From NCBI GenBank assembly GCA_023391415.1, contig JAEWAY010000027.1, forward strand, positions 1 to 58,357: DNA of 58,357 nucleotides. Reading direction: 5' to 3'. Below, piece by piece: positions 8,829 through 16,669 of this stretch (positions within the stretch are counted from its first letter, which is position 1; each line of letters begins with the position of its first letter). The translations under genes and the position numbers were made by a program. The DNA is from Bacteroidota bacterium (GTDB taxonomy: Bacteria; Bacteroidota; Bacteroidia; Cytophagales; Cytophagaceae). Below the pieces are notes generated by a model, which ran no database searches, was not told where the DNA came from, and saw only the letters and a list, made by a program, of their open reading frames with translations.

Positions 8829-10175
8829 CTACACCAGGGCCAGTGTCCAGTGAATAAGCAGAACCGCCATAAAGCCCATAAGAGCGATAATAGTAGTCAT
8901 TATGGTCCAGGAGCGCAAAGTCTGTTTCTCGGTAATGCCAAAGTATTTGCTTACCAGCCAGAATCCGCTGTCATTGACATGGGACAATATCGTAGCTCCC
9001 GAAGCTATGGCGATTACGAGCAACGCTTTGTCCATACCGGTATAAGCCGGGCTATCCAACAAAGCGGCTGTCATGCCTGCAGCCGTGATCATAGCTACAG
9101 TAGCGGAGCCTTGTAGTACGCGTACCAGAGCGGCCACTACAAAAGCGAAAAAGAACAGGGAGCCTCCAAGACCATTGATATATCCCGCTACCATTTGCCC
9201 CGCTCCGGTATCGGAAAGCATTTGCTTGAATACGCCTCCGGCGCCTGTAATCAGAATAATCATACCCGCGGGAGCCAGCGATTTTCCACTCATATCGAGC
9301 AAATCCTGTCTGGAAAAGCCTCTTCGGATACCCAAAAGATACCAGGCAAAGAGATTAGCTATAAGCAAAGCGATAAAAGGGTGACCTATAAAGGCCATCG
9401 TGTTTTTTACCGATAGCGATACGGGAAATAAGCCGCTATTGCAAAAAGTATTGAGCAGAATAAGGCACAAGGGCAGCGCTACCAGACCGGCTATCAGACC
9501 GGCTGATGGCGATAGATCTGTTCGCGTGTCAGGCTCGCTATATGCCGGAGCCGGTACAAAGATCCGGCGGGAAATAAAGCTTCCGAACAAAGGTCCGGCT
9601 ACTATCGCGGCTGGTATTCCGGCCAGCGCCCCCATCAGGATCACATCGCCCAGATCGGCCCCCAATATCTCCGCCACCGCCACGGGTCCCGGAGTAGGAG
9701 GAATAAAGCTATGCGATACGGCCAAGCCCGCCAACAAGGATAAACCAAATAGAAGCAAACTCTTGCCGGTCTTTTGCTGCAACGCGTATACGACGGGTAC
9801 GAGTATGATAAAGGCGACATCAAAGAAAACAGGAATACTGACAAAAAAACCGGTAACCATCAACGCCCAATGCGCCCGCTTTCGCCCTGATTTCCGAAGA
9901 ATAAAGGAAGCCAGGGCCTGCACCCCGCCCGACTGCTCCAATATGGCGCCGAAGATAGCTCCCAGTCCCACTACCACCGATATAAATCCGAGAGTGCCGG
10001 CCATGCCGGTCTGAACGCTTTCCAATATCTTGACGGCGGGCATACCCGCGAGCGCCCCTACGGTGATGCTCGCCAGCAGCAAAGCCATAAACGCCTGAAT
10101 CTTGAGGTACAAGATCAGAAAGAGCAGCAGGCTTATACCTGACACTACGGCGATCAAAAGTTGGCTATCCGACAT
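8829..10175 (-). CDS. gntP: Gluconate:H+ symporter, GntP family
   Basis: 448 residues, about 12-14 hydrophobic segments, inner-membrane permease. Family features include the N-terminal QAFMALLLASITVGALAGM, the GGVQALASFILRKSGRKRAHWAL block, SHSFIPPTPGPVAVAEILGA and HVNDSGFWLVSKYFG near the C-terminus, all hallmark GntP/gluconate permease motifs. It is last in the gntK-gnd-gntP operon; its ATG overlaps the gnd stop by one base (TAATG), so translation is coupled. Substrate specificity for gluconate is supported by its neighbours (gluconokinase, 6-phosphogluconate dehydrogenase), though related aldonates are possible. No local regulator such as GntR is present. Confidence 0.93.
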   Translation of the reverse strand: MSDSQLLIAVVSGISLLLFLILYLKIQAFMALLLASITVGALAGMPAVKILESVQTGMAGTLGFISVVVGLGAIFGAILEQSGGVQALASFILRKSGRKRAHWALMVTGFFVSIPVFFDVAFIILVPVVYALQQKTGKSLLLFGLSLLAGLAVSHSFIPPTPGPVAVAEILGADLGDVILMGALAGIPAAIVAGPLFGSFISRRIFVPAPAYSEPDTRTDLSPSAGLIAGLVALPLCLILLNTFCNSGLFPVSLSVKNTMAFIGHPFIALLIANLFAWYLLGIRRGFSRQDLLDMSGKSLAPAGMIILITGAGGVFKQMLSDTGAGQMVAGYINGLGGSLFFFAFVVAALVRVLQGSATVAMITAAGMTAALLDSPAYTGMDKALLVIAIASGATILSHVNDSGFWLVSKYFGITEKQTLRSWTIMTTIIALMGFMAVLLIHWTLALV

Positions 10176-11593
10176 TAATACCTTGACCAGTTGGTATGAA
10201 ACCGCAGTTCCGGATCCTGATCGACCCGCCGATAAGTATGCGCTCCGAAATAGTCCCGCTGGGCCTGTATCAGATTGGCGGGCGAGTTGGCCGTGATCCG
10301 TCCGAGCAGATGATTAAGCGCGCCTGAGTATACAGGCAGAGCGATATCGGCTTCAAGACCTTCCGAGACTATGTAGGCCAGATCCTTTCGCCAGCGCTTC
10401 AGACGATCCGCTACGTCCGGCAGCGACAGGAGATTGTCGCCTTCCTGAAACAACAGCGCCAGTTCCTCCATCAGAGCCGACCGAATAATACAGCCATTGG
10501 TCCAGACACGGGCCAGTTCACTCAGGTTTATATTCCATCCCAAAGAACCCGAAACCTCCCGGATCAGATCAAAACCATGGGCGTGATTGATGTGACGAAC
10601 CGTCTGGCAAGCCTTTTTCAGCGAGTCCAGAAACAAGCTTTTGTCTCCTTTATATTTTCCCGGCCGGTGATCATATAAAGCCGCTCCCGCTATTCTCTCC
10701 TTTTTTCCGACCGACAGGCTGCGGGCCATTACCGCCAGTGAAAGCGTGTCGTAAGGCACCCCATACTCCAACGCGGTGGCCGCCGACAACCATCCGGTCC
10801 CCTTTTGCTCCGCCTGATCGAGTATGTAGTCCAGCAGCAATCCTTCTCCTTCCTTATGATTGAGGATATCAACCGTGATACCAAGCAGATAACTCCAGGA
10901 GTCTCCTTCCTGCCAACTCTTCAAAATATCTCGGATTTCCCCATTATCCACTTGAAGAAAGTTTTTGAGCAGAGCGTAGGTTTCCGCCCACAACTGCATT
11001 TCAGCATACTCAATACCGTTATGGACCATTTTAACAAAATGTCCGGCCCCCGCGGGACCTATATACGCGATACAAGGATCGCCATGGGAGTCTTTGGCGG
11101 CGATCCGTCGTAAATAGGGAGCTACTTTTTCATATCCTTCCTTCGTTCCCCCGGGCATGATCGCGGGACCTTTCAGCGCTCCTTCTTCACCTCCGGATAT
11201 GCCGACGCCGATATAATGGATACCTGAAGCTTCTAATCGAATCGCCCTGCGAGAAGTATCTTTATAATATGAGTTCCCTCCATCCAGCACAATGTCGCCT
11301 TCATCCAGCAAAAGCGCCAAACGCTCTATCTGTTCATCCACGGCGGGACCCGCGGTTATCATCAGCATGATTTTCCTGGGTTTTTTTAAACTATTTACAA
11401 ACGCCTCCAGATCGTCGAATCCAAGCATTTGATATCGTCCGGAACAGGATACGACCAGATTCCGCGCTATATTTTCCTCTACTCCCGTGACATGACGATT
11501 ATATACGGATACACGCGTCTGACGCGCCGCCAGGTTCAGCGCCAGATTTCCGCCCATCACTCCGAGACCAATAATACCAAACTCTGATTGCAT
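10175..11593 (-). CDS. gnd: 6-phosphogluconate dehydrogenase, decarboxylating
   Basis: 472 residues, the usual length of the long (E. coli-like) form. It converts 6-phosphogluconate and NADP+ to ribulose 5-phosphate, CO2 and NADPH in the oxidative pentose phosphate pathway. The Rossmann motif GLGVMGGN is at 9-16, LDGGNSYYKD at 104-113, the SGGEEGA loop at 133-139, and the catalytic Lys188 and Glu195 lie in HFVKMVHNGIEYAEMQ. The long helical C-terminal half ends with the family R-x-D segment HTYRRVDQD. It lies 3 nt downstream of gntK and 1 nt overlaps gntP, so gluconate is fed directly into this step. Confidence 0.95.
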   Translation of the reverse strand: MQSEFGIIGLGVMGGNLALNLAARQTRVSVYNRHVTGVEENIARNLVVSCSGRYQMLGFDDLEAFVNSLKKPRKIMLMITAGPAVDEQIERLALLLDEGDIVLDGGNSYYKDTSRRAIRLEASGIHYIGVGISGGEEGALKGPAIMPGGTKEGYEKVAPYLRRIAAKDSHGDPCIAYIGPAGAGHFVKMVHNGIEYAEMQLWAETYALLKNFLQVDNGEIRDILKSWQEGDSWSYLLGITVDILNHKEGEGLLLDYILDQAEQKGTGWLSAATALEYGVPYDTLSLAVMARSLSVGKKERIAGAALYDHRPGKYKGDKSLFLDSLKKACQTVRHINHAHGFDLIREVSGSLGWNINLSELARVWTNGCIIRSALMEELALLFQEGDNLLSLPDVADRLKRWRKDLAYIVSEGLEADIALPVYSGALNHLLGRITANSPANLIQAQRDYFGAHTYRRVDQDPELRFHTNWSRY

Positions 11594-11596
11594 ACT

Positions 11597-12073
11597 TTAG
11601 GAATAGTTAGTAAGGATATGATCTACAAGTTTATCAGGTTCCTCCGAAACATCCAAATGCAGACCGTATACCGGAGGCTCCAGCGCGTCAAATTGTGATT
11701 GCAAAAGATCCTGAGACATAAAGTGCCCTTCCCGGGCTTTAAGCCTTTCATAAATGGCTTTAAAGTCGCCATGCAAAAACACCCAGCGTACACTTGACGA
11801 ATCATGTACCAGACTCTCCCGGTAAAATTCCTTCAGAGCCGAACAAGCCAGCACAACTCCTCCATGCCGGCGCGTCTCCAGAGCTTCCGCCAACGATCTT
11901 AGCCAAGGCGCTCGATCGGCGTCGGTAAGCGGTATCCCTCGCGACATTTTCCGGATATTTTCCGCCGGATGATAATCGTCCGCGTCCAGAAACGGTAACC
12001 GAAGTCGCGAAGCGAGCAACTTTCCTACGGTAGTTTTGCCGCAACCACTCACGCCCATTACAATATAAATCAT
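11597..12073 (-). CDS. gntK: Gluconokinase
   Basis: 158 residues, GntK-type (shikimate kinase-like P-loop) enzyme that phosphorylates gluconate to 6-phosphogluconate with ATP. P-loop GVSGCGKT at 7-14, then the substrate-binding LDADDYHPAENIRKMSRGIPLTDADRAPWL block and the later CSALKEFYRE and GHFMSQDLLQSQF motifs, all characteristic of gluconokinases. It is first gene of the operon gntK-gnd-gntP. No canonical promoter was recognised between it and the upstream terminator at 12110-12149. Confidence 0.94.
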   Translation of the reverse strand: MIYIVMGVSGCGKTTVGKLLASRLRLPFLDADDYHPAENIRKMSRGIPLTDADRAPWLRSLAEALETRRHGGVVLACSALKEFYRESLVHDSSSVRWVFLHGDFKAIYERLKAREGHFMSQDLLQSQFDALEPPVYGLHLDVSEEPDKLVDHILTNYS

Positions 12074-12109
12074 AAAAATATATTGACTAAAAATCAGCGA
12101 TAATCCTAA

Positions 12110-12149
12110 AAATAAAAAAGCTTCCGACGTATAAAATCATCAGAAGCTT
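12110..12149 (-). terminator. Intrinsic terminator after the four-TM membrane protein gene
   Basis: On the minus strand, arms 12140-12149 and 12118-12127 form a 10-bp stem (AAGCTTCTGA pairing with one G-U) followed by TTTTATTTTT. It separates the upstream membrane protein gene from the gluconate operon. Confidence 0.75.
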
Positions 12150-12165
12150 AAAAGTGGACCGTTCC

Positions 12166-12600
12166 TCAGAATTTAGGCCACGCGACCCAGGGAATTCTGG
12201 ACAATATCAAAATCAAACCTAGTCCGAAGTATATCAGAATGCTTTTGTACCGCGCGGCGTCCGTTTTCAGCCGTTTGGCTCTGGAATAGCCAATCGTAAT
12301 CAATACGACGGCGATCAGCATGGTAAAAGGATGCTCCAGAATATAAAGCCTGGCCAGGGAATCCTTCATCGCTTCACCGGAAAAGTTTTTAAGACCAAGA
12401 GGGGAAAACACGTACAACAGCAATCCTACTAAAAATTGTATATGGGCCGAAACGAGACCAATCAAAGCGAATTTGCGCGTCTTATCGGTAAAAGGTTTCT
12501 TCTGAGCATAGGCGATAAGGACATAAATAATCGAAAAAATCAGGGCCCCGAGCAGCACGTACGCGAGCGTGGAATGCAAATGTTTGAATCCGGTATACAT
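12166..12600 (-). CDS. Four-helix inner-membrane protein with conserved-looking histidines
   Basis: 144 residues with four predicted membrane segments (about 10-31, 44-66, 91-107, 118-136). Histidines lie at the membrane edge or inside helices (H7, H9, H53, H90), a pattern compatible with b-type haem binding; similar proteins in Bacteroidota are often labelled cytochrome B-like, but I cannot confirm haem ligation. It is located just downstream of an azurin-like lipoprotein gene on the same strand (108-nt gap), which weakly suggests a redox context. Function otherwise unknown. Confidence 0.7.
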   Translation of the reverse strand: MYTGFKHLHSTLAYVLLGALIFSIIYVLIAYAQKKPFTDKTRKFALIGLVSAHIQFLVGLLLYVFSPLGLKNFSGEAMKDSLARLYILEHPFTMLIAVVLITIGYSRAKRLKTDAARYKSILIYFGLGLILILSRIPWVAWPKF

Positions 12601-12708
12601 GTGATAATCTAATTATGTTTGTTTAAGAAAGCGTTTTGTGGCGGCAATACGCGCATTTATTTTCACGTTTGCCCACCACAAAGATGCCATATAAATTCGA
12701 TTTTCCGC

Positions 12709-13221
12709 CTATTCTACTACGAATATTCCTTTCATAATCGCGAAGTGCCCAGGAAATGAACATAGAAATTCGTACTCGCCTTTGGCCGGAGCCACAAATT
12801 CAATTGTATCGGACTCGCCACCACCAATCATTTTAGTATGCGCGATGATATTGTTTTTTTCCGACTGGGGAATATAATCGCTACCCGCGGCGCTGGCTGA
12901 TTTTTGTCCAAACTCGCTCAGCGACACGCCCTTTTTCAACAACACGAAATTATGCCCCATAGCCGCTTTCGGCATGGTTCCCGTATGACGCAAGGTCAGA
13001 CGGACGGTCTGTCCTTCTTTCACTGTGATGGTCTTCTGGTCGTAGGTCATCTGATCATTGGACAACAACAAAACTTCGACTACTTCACCCGTCGGTTGTA
13101 CCGAAGGCGCTTCCACCGATTCTTCGGTAGCGGCTGTTTCATTTTGCTTTCCGCTATTGCAGGCGGAAAAAGCCAACATGAAGGCCAATGAGACCCATAG
13201 CGGCATTGTTTTGGTATTCAT
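12709..13221 (-). CDS. Azurin-like blue copper lipoprotein
   Basis: 170 residues. The lipobox AFSAC (Cys21) marks a lipoprotein, followed by an acidic/Ser-Thr linker and an azurin/plastocyanin domain. All type 1 copper ligands are in place: His90 (GHNF), Cys154, His159 and Met163 (CSFPGHFAIM). It likely carries electrons in the periplasm or on the membrane surface, for example between respiratory complexes or to a nitrite or peroxide reductase; the partner is not in the window. It is preceded by a TAnnTTTG-type promoter box. Confidence 0.92.
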   Translation of the reverse strand: MNTKTMPLWVSLAFMLAFSACNSGKQNETAATEESVEAPSVQPTGEVVEVLLLSNDQMTYDQKTITVKEGQTVRLTLRHTGTMPKAAMGHNFVLLKKGVSLSEFGQKSASAAGSDYIPQSEKNNIIAHTKMIGGGESDTIEFVAPAKGEYEFLCSFPGHFAIMKGIFVVE

Positions 13222-13526
13222 ACGTTTAATTGTTTAGTTAATATGAGATATTGATCTGAACAAAGCTAGGAACAATAGTTCGGATTTAACAGGGTAAAAC
13301 CGTCTTTTAGTGGGATAAAAACATGATTTTTATCACTTATTTTTCCATTCGGTCTACCGGGCGTAAAACAAGAATTAGTCCCTCCACCAACATACCTCTC
13401 TCTCTCCCGAGTCTTTGAGAAAGAAAGCGCTCCATCCCATTATTTTGGTCCTTTTCCGGAATTCCGCGGTATTTAAATCCCCTTTTCATCTTTTTTTAGT
13501 ATTTTTAAACAATTTTGATTCATAAA
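13222..13526. other. 305-nt divergent intergenic region, no gene
   Basis: Between the azurin and nfeD genes. It contains a candidate -7 box for azurin (13261-13268, minus strand) and an 8-bp perfect palindromic hairpin, GATAAAAA-catga-TTTTTATC, at 13314-13334, which is a possible operator or small terminator. A CT-rich tract lies at 13390-13420. No credible reading frame. Confidence 0.5.
13261..13268 (-). promoter_or_regulatory. Candidate -7 box (TAnnTTTG) for the azurin gene
   Basis: On the minus strand the sequence reads TAGCTTTG, matching the Bacteroidota primary sigma -7 consensus, 40 nt upstream of the azurin ATG. No good TTTG -33 box at 19 nt spacing, so moderate confidence only. Confidence 0.4.
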
Positions 13527-14036
13527 ATGGCAATAGTCCTTACACTTTTGGTATTGGGAGCTCTCCTTGTAGTCGTCGATATCGTCTTTATACCCGGCAT
13601 GATCGTCGGTATAGCCGGAGCGGTATTTATGGCAGCCGGAGTTTTGACCGCTTATAATACCCTAAGTCCATTGGCTGGGCATCTCAGCCTCGCCGCCAGC
13701 GCGATCGCCGTGGCAGTAGCGCTTTTCTTCATGTTCAAAACCGATGTATGGTCAAAATTCGCGCTCAACGATACCCTGAGCGGGCGGGTGAATGACCATC
13801 TCCACAAGTCGCCTCCCATAGGGAGCTTAGGCAGAGCGTTTTCCGACCTTCGTCCCGGAGGAAAAGCGATCTTCGAGGGAGAAATACATGAAGTAAGTAC
13901 CCGCGGGGAATATTGCGAAGCCGGTTCGGAAATCCGGGTCACGCGTATCGAAAATCGTAAAATCATTGTAGAGCCCGTAAAATCCGCCGACAATGGATTC
14001 AGGGGTGTAGAAAACAATCAAATACCTGTAAATTAA
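13527..14036 (+). CDS. NfeD-like membrane protein (short form)
   Basis: 169 residues from the ATG at 13527 (a TTG four codons upstream is a less likely start). The N-terminal half has three hydrophobic segments (to about residue 75). The C-terminal part, GSLGRAFSDLRPGGKAIFEGEIHEV...RVTRIENRKIIVEP, is the NfeD OB-fold (DLRPGGK and V..IENRKIIV are typical). It lacks the ClpP-like protease domain of long NfeD proteins. It is 16 nt upstream of the flotillin gene; NfeD and flotillin-type (SPFH) proteins commonly pair and organise membrane microdomains. Confidence 0.88.
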   Translation: MAIVLTLLVLGALLVVVDIVFIPGMIVGIAGAVFMAAGVLTAYNTLSPLAGHLSLAASAIAVAVALFFMFKTDVWSKFALNDTLSGRVNDHLHKSPPIGSLGRAFSDLRPGGKAIFEGEIHEVSTRGEYCEAGSEIRVTRIENRKIIVEPVKSADNGFRGVENNQIPVN

Positions 14037-14052
14037 GCAATCCAATAAAATC

Positions 14053-15033
14053 ATGGCTCAGTTAGTAATCTTTCTTTTCTTCGGAATTGTCGTCTTTTTT
14101 ACATTCATGTACTTTGTACCGCTCAACCTATGGATCACCGCGCGTTTTTCAGGAGTCAGTGTCGGGCTGTTCGAGCTTGTTTTCATGCGTATCCGGAAAG
14201 TACCGCCGCGTCTCATTGTTGAGAGCCTGATCACATCCACCAAGGCAGGCATCGGACTGACGACCAGAGACCTGGAAACCCATTATCTCGCCGGAGGCAA
14301 TGTACGCGGCGTGATCAAGGCGCTTATTTCGGCGGACAAAGCCAATATTACCTTATCTTTCAAGCAAGCCGCCGCTATCGACCTGGCTGGCCGTGACGTG
14401 TTTGAGGCGGTGCAAATCTCCGTAAACCCTCAGGTTATCAATACTCCAAGTGTAGCCGCGGTCGCTCAGGATGGTATCCAGCTCGTTACCAAAGCCAGGG
14501 TTACCGTTCGCGCCAATATAGCCCAGCTTGTCGGAGGAGCGGGAGAGGAAACCATACTCGCCCGTGTCGGCGAAGGTATCGTAACATCGATCGGATCCGC
14601 CGTATCGCACAAAAGTGTTCTGGAAAATCCGGACAGAATCTCGAAACTCGTATTGCAAAAAGGCCTGGATGCCGGGACCGCGTTCGAAATCCTGTCCATT
14701 GATATCGCCGACATAGACGTAGGAGACAATATCGGAGCGAAGCTGCAAATCGATCAGGCGAACGCCGATCTGAAGGTAGCGGAAGCGAAAGCGGAAGAGC
14801 GCAGGGCGATGGCTGTAGCCGTAGAACAGGAAATGAAGGCGAAAGCTCAGGAAGCGAAAGCCAAAGTAATCGAAGCGGAAGCGGAAATCCCCAAGTCGAT
14901 CGCGCACGCGTTCAACTCCGGCAATCTCGGCATTATGGACTATTACAGAATGAAAAATGTGGAAGCGGATACCCAGATGCGAGATTCCATAGCCGGAGCG
15001 GGACAGCAGGATCAAAATAAAAGCCGCTCCTGA
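14053..15033 (+). CDS. floA: Flotillin-like protein FloA
   Basis: 326 residues. A single N-terminal membrane hairpin (about 3-25) is followed by an SPFH-like domain (RFSGVSVGLFELVFMRIRKVPP, NPQVINTPSVAAVAQDGIQL, KARVTVRANIAQLVGGAGEETI) and an Ala/Glu-rich coiled coil (ADLKVAEAKAEERRAMAVA...). This is the FloA (YqfA) family, about 330 residues, which assembles functional membrane microdomains in bacteria. It is co-transcribed with the short NfeD gene upstream and ends in a structured 3' region with a terminator. Confidence 0.93.
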   Translation: MAQLVIFLFFGIVVFFTFMYFVPLNLWITARFSGVSVGLFELVFMRIRKVPPRLIVESLITSTKAGIGLTTRDLETHYLAGGNVRGVIKALISADKANITLSFKQAAAIDLAGRDVFEAVQISVNPQVINTPSVAAVAQDGIQLVTKARVTVRANIAQLVGGAGEETILARVGEGIVTSIGSAVSHKSVLENPDRISKLVLQKGLDAGTAFEILSIDIADIDVGDNIGAKLQIDQANADLKVAEAKAEERRAMAVAVEQEMKAKAQEAKAKVIEAEAEIPKSIAHAFNSGNLGIMDYYRMKNVEADTQMRDSIAGAGQQDQNKSRS

Positions 15034-15046
15034 TAGCGGTCAATCC

Positions 15047-15170
15047 GAAAGGTCGTCCTGGCGCGGGTTTTTGAGAAAATACAAGTCGGATAAAAACAAA
15101 AATCGGGCGCGAAGCCCGTCTTTTTCCAAACACTTTCAAGATCTCCCTATTAGGACGACCTTTCTTTTTT
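15047..15170 (+). other. Long-range inverted repeat enclosing a terminator, floA 3' region
   Basis: Thirteen bases, GAAAGGTCGTCCT (15047-15059), are perfectly complementary to 15152-15164, and the right arm is followed by a run of six T. The 92-nt interior contains a second terminator-like hairpin. The RNA could fold as a closed domain after floA, or the two terminators could be alternative ends. It might also be a small RNA. Confidence 0.5.
15104..15126 (+). terminator. Inner terminator hairpin after floA
   Basis: Stem CGGGC/GCCCG (15104-15108, 15114-15118) with a GCGAA loop, followed by TCTTTTTCC. It fits an intrinsic terminator for nfeD-floA. Confidence 0.6.
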
Positions 15171-15173
15171 CCA

Positions 15174-15722
15174 TCAATTTCTGGACATTTCCCGTGTCTG
15201 ATCCACCAGATTCAGATTTTGAAACAAGTACCACTTATTGTCAATCCGAATCGCGTCGTAGGTAATCACAATCCTGTTCAGGTTCTGATCTTCGATCGTA
15301 TACGTTACGTTACACCCGTCGATATTCAGATTGCAGGCTTTCGTCTCATAATCGACCAATTCCACACCCGCCCAATTGATGTTTTTTTCAATCCCTTCCC
15401 TGATTATCCGATCAAACCCATTGATAATATTGGCTTTCAGATCAACTTCGTCCATTGATTCGAAAAAAAGCTTGTTTTTTTCGTCACTCCCGGTCTGCAA
15501 AAGCGTAATCTCCTTTCTACCGGGAATATAATATGATAGTTGTTGAAAATTATTGAAACGCAACGCGTGAAACAAAACATTGGAAAGCTGTTTCTCAGAT
15601 TCTGCTCCGGGCGAATACAACTGTTTGGAGTTGGATTCCCTAAATGAAATTACCGAGCTCAAACCAATAATACTCAGTACTAAAACCAATAACGACCTGT
15701 TTATCTTATCCTTCGTTCCCAT
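15174..15722 (-). CDS. Small exported or membrane-anchored protein of unknown function
   Basis: 182 residues. One N-terminal hydrophobic segment (LLVLVLSIIGLSSVI, about 11-25) acts as signal or anchor; the rest is soluble. The last third (INWAGVELVDYETKACNLNIDGCNVTYTIED...IVITYDAIRIDNKWYLF) has the pattern of an SnoaL/NTF2-like or lumazine-binding-like beta-sheet domain that ends with a K-W-Y-L-F strand, but the family is not identified. It converges on floA and is upstream-divergent from panB. Confidence 0.65.
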   Translation of the reverse strand: MGTKDKINRSLLVLVLSIIGLSSVISFRESNSKQLYSPGAESEKQLSNVLFHALRFNNFQQLSYYIPGRKEITLLQTGSDEKNKLFFESMDEVDLKANIINGFDRIIREGIEKNINWAGVELVDYETKACNLNIDGCNVTYTIEDQNLNRIVITYDAIRIDNKWYLFQNLNLVDQTREMSRN

Positions 15723-15792
15723 AGCGCGTCCTACGATTAATTTTAAAAGAATAACCCATAAAAGATGGCGATAGTTAAAGTTTTAGATATCT

Positions 15793-15822
15793 TTTGTAAG
15801 CGGGAAAAAACTCCTAACTTTG
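15793..15822 (+). promoter_or_regulatory. Promoter for the panB operon (TTTG-N18-TAnnTTTG)
   Basis: TTTG at 15793-15796 and TAACTTTG at 15815-15822 are separated by 18 nt, a near-perfect Bacteroidota housekeeping promoter. Transcription would start close to the panB ATG at 15841, giving a very short leader. Confidence 0.65.
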
Positions 15823-15840
15823 ACTATTCAAATTAAGAGA

Positions 15841-16659
15841 ATGTCAGCAAGCGTCCCGGATATAAAGAAAATCACAACTCATCAGCTCCAGGAAATGAAA
15901 AACCGGGGAGAGAAAATCTCTATGCTCACCGCTTATGATTATTCCATGGCCGGCATCCTGGATTCAGCCGGCATTGACGTATTGCTGGTGGGCGACTCCG
16001 CTTCCAACGTTATCGCGGGCCATGAGACCACCCTTCCGATTACCCTGGACCAGATGATTTATCACGCCTCGTCCGTGGTACGAGGAGTAAAAAGAGCGTT
16101 GGTAGTCGTCGACCTTCCTTTTGGATCCTATCAGGGCAATTCCTCCGAAGCGTTACGATCCGCCATACGGATCATGAAAGAATCCGGAGCTCACGCCATC
16201 AAAATGGAAGGTGGCCTGGAAGTCAAGGAAGCGGTATTGAGAGTATTGAGCGCCGGCGTCCCCGTCATGGGGCATCTTGGTCTTACTCCCCAGTCAATTT
16301 ACAAATTTGGCACATATACCGTAAGAGCCCGTGAAGAGGCGGAAGCCCAAAAACTGGTCGAAGACGCCCATACGCTGGAAGAGTGTGGCTGCTTCGCTCT
16401 GGTACTGGAAAAAATTCCGGCAGCGCTGGCGAAAAAAGTAGCCGACTCGTTAACCATACCGGTCATTGGCATTGGCGCTGGACCACATACTAACGGTCAG
16501 GTATTGGTAACTCACGACATGATGGGAATCACCCGTGAGTTTCAACCCCGCTTTCTCCGTCGGTACGCGGACCTCCATTCCGTCATGACCAAAGCCGTAG
16601 AGCAGTACATCAGCGATGTAAAGAGCAACAATTTTCCGAATCAAAACGAATTGTACTAA
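15841..16659 (+). CDS. panB: 3-methyl-2-oxobutanoate hydroxymethyltransferase
   Basis: 272 residues from the ATG at 15841 (an in-frame TTG at 15820 lies inside the promoter and is rejected). It transfers a hydroxymethyl group from 5,10-methylene-tetrahydrofolate to 2-oxoisovalerate to give ketopantoate, the first step of pantothenate/CoA synthesis. Signature blocks: MLTAYDYSMAGILDSAGID, LLVGDSASNVIAGHETTLPI, DLPFGSYQ, AIKMEGG, VMGHLGLTPQS and VIGIGAGPHTNGQVLV. It is first gene of an operon with an rluA-type gene (10 nt later) and a DUF6787 gene. Confidence 0.96.
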   Translation: MSASVPDIKKITTHQLQEMKNRGEKISMLTAYDYSMAGILDSAGIDVLLVGDSASNVIAGHETTLPITLDQMIYHASSVVRGVKRALVVVDLPFGSYQGNSSEALRSAIRIMKESGAHAIKMEGGLEVKEAVLRVLSAGVPVMGHLGLTPQSIYKFGTYTVRAREEAEAQKLVEDAHTLEECGCFALVLEKIPAALAKKVADSLTIPVIGIGAGPHTNGQVLVTHDMMGITREFQPRFLRRYADLHSVMTKAVEQYISDVKSNNFPNQNELY

Positions 16660-16669
16660 ATCCTGAAAA

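Noticed and set aside
9400..10014. 204-codon frame antisense to gntP
   Set aside because: The opposite strand encodes a well-conserved gluconate permease; this is a codon-bias shadow.
12631..12682. Imperfect TTTGTGG/CCACAAA hairpin downstream of the azurin gene
   Set aside because: Stem has mismatches and no T-run follows on the minus strand, so it is not a convincing terminator.
14353..15015. 220-codon frame antisense to floA
   Set aside because: It lies wholly within floA and has no recognisable feature.
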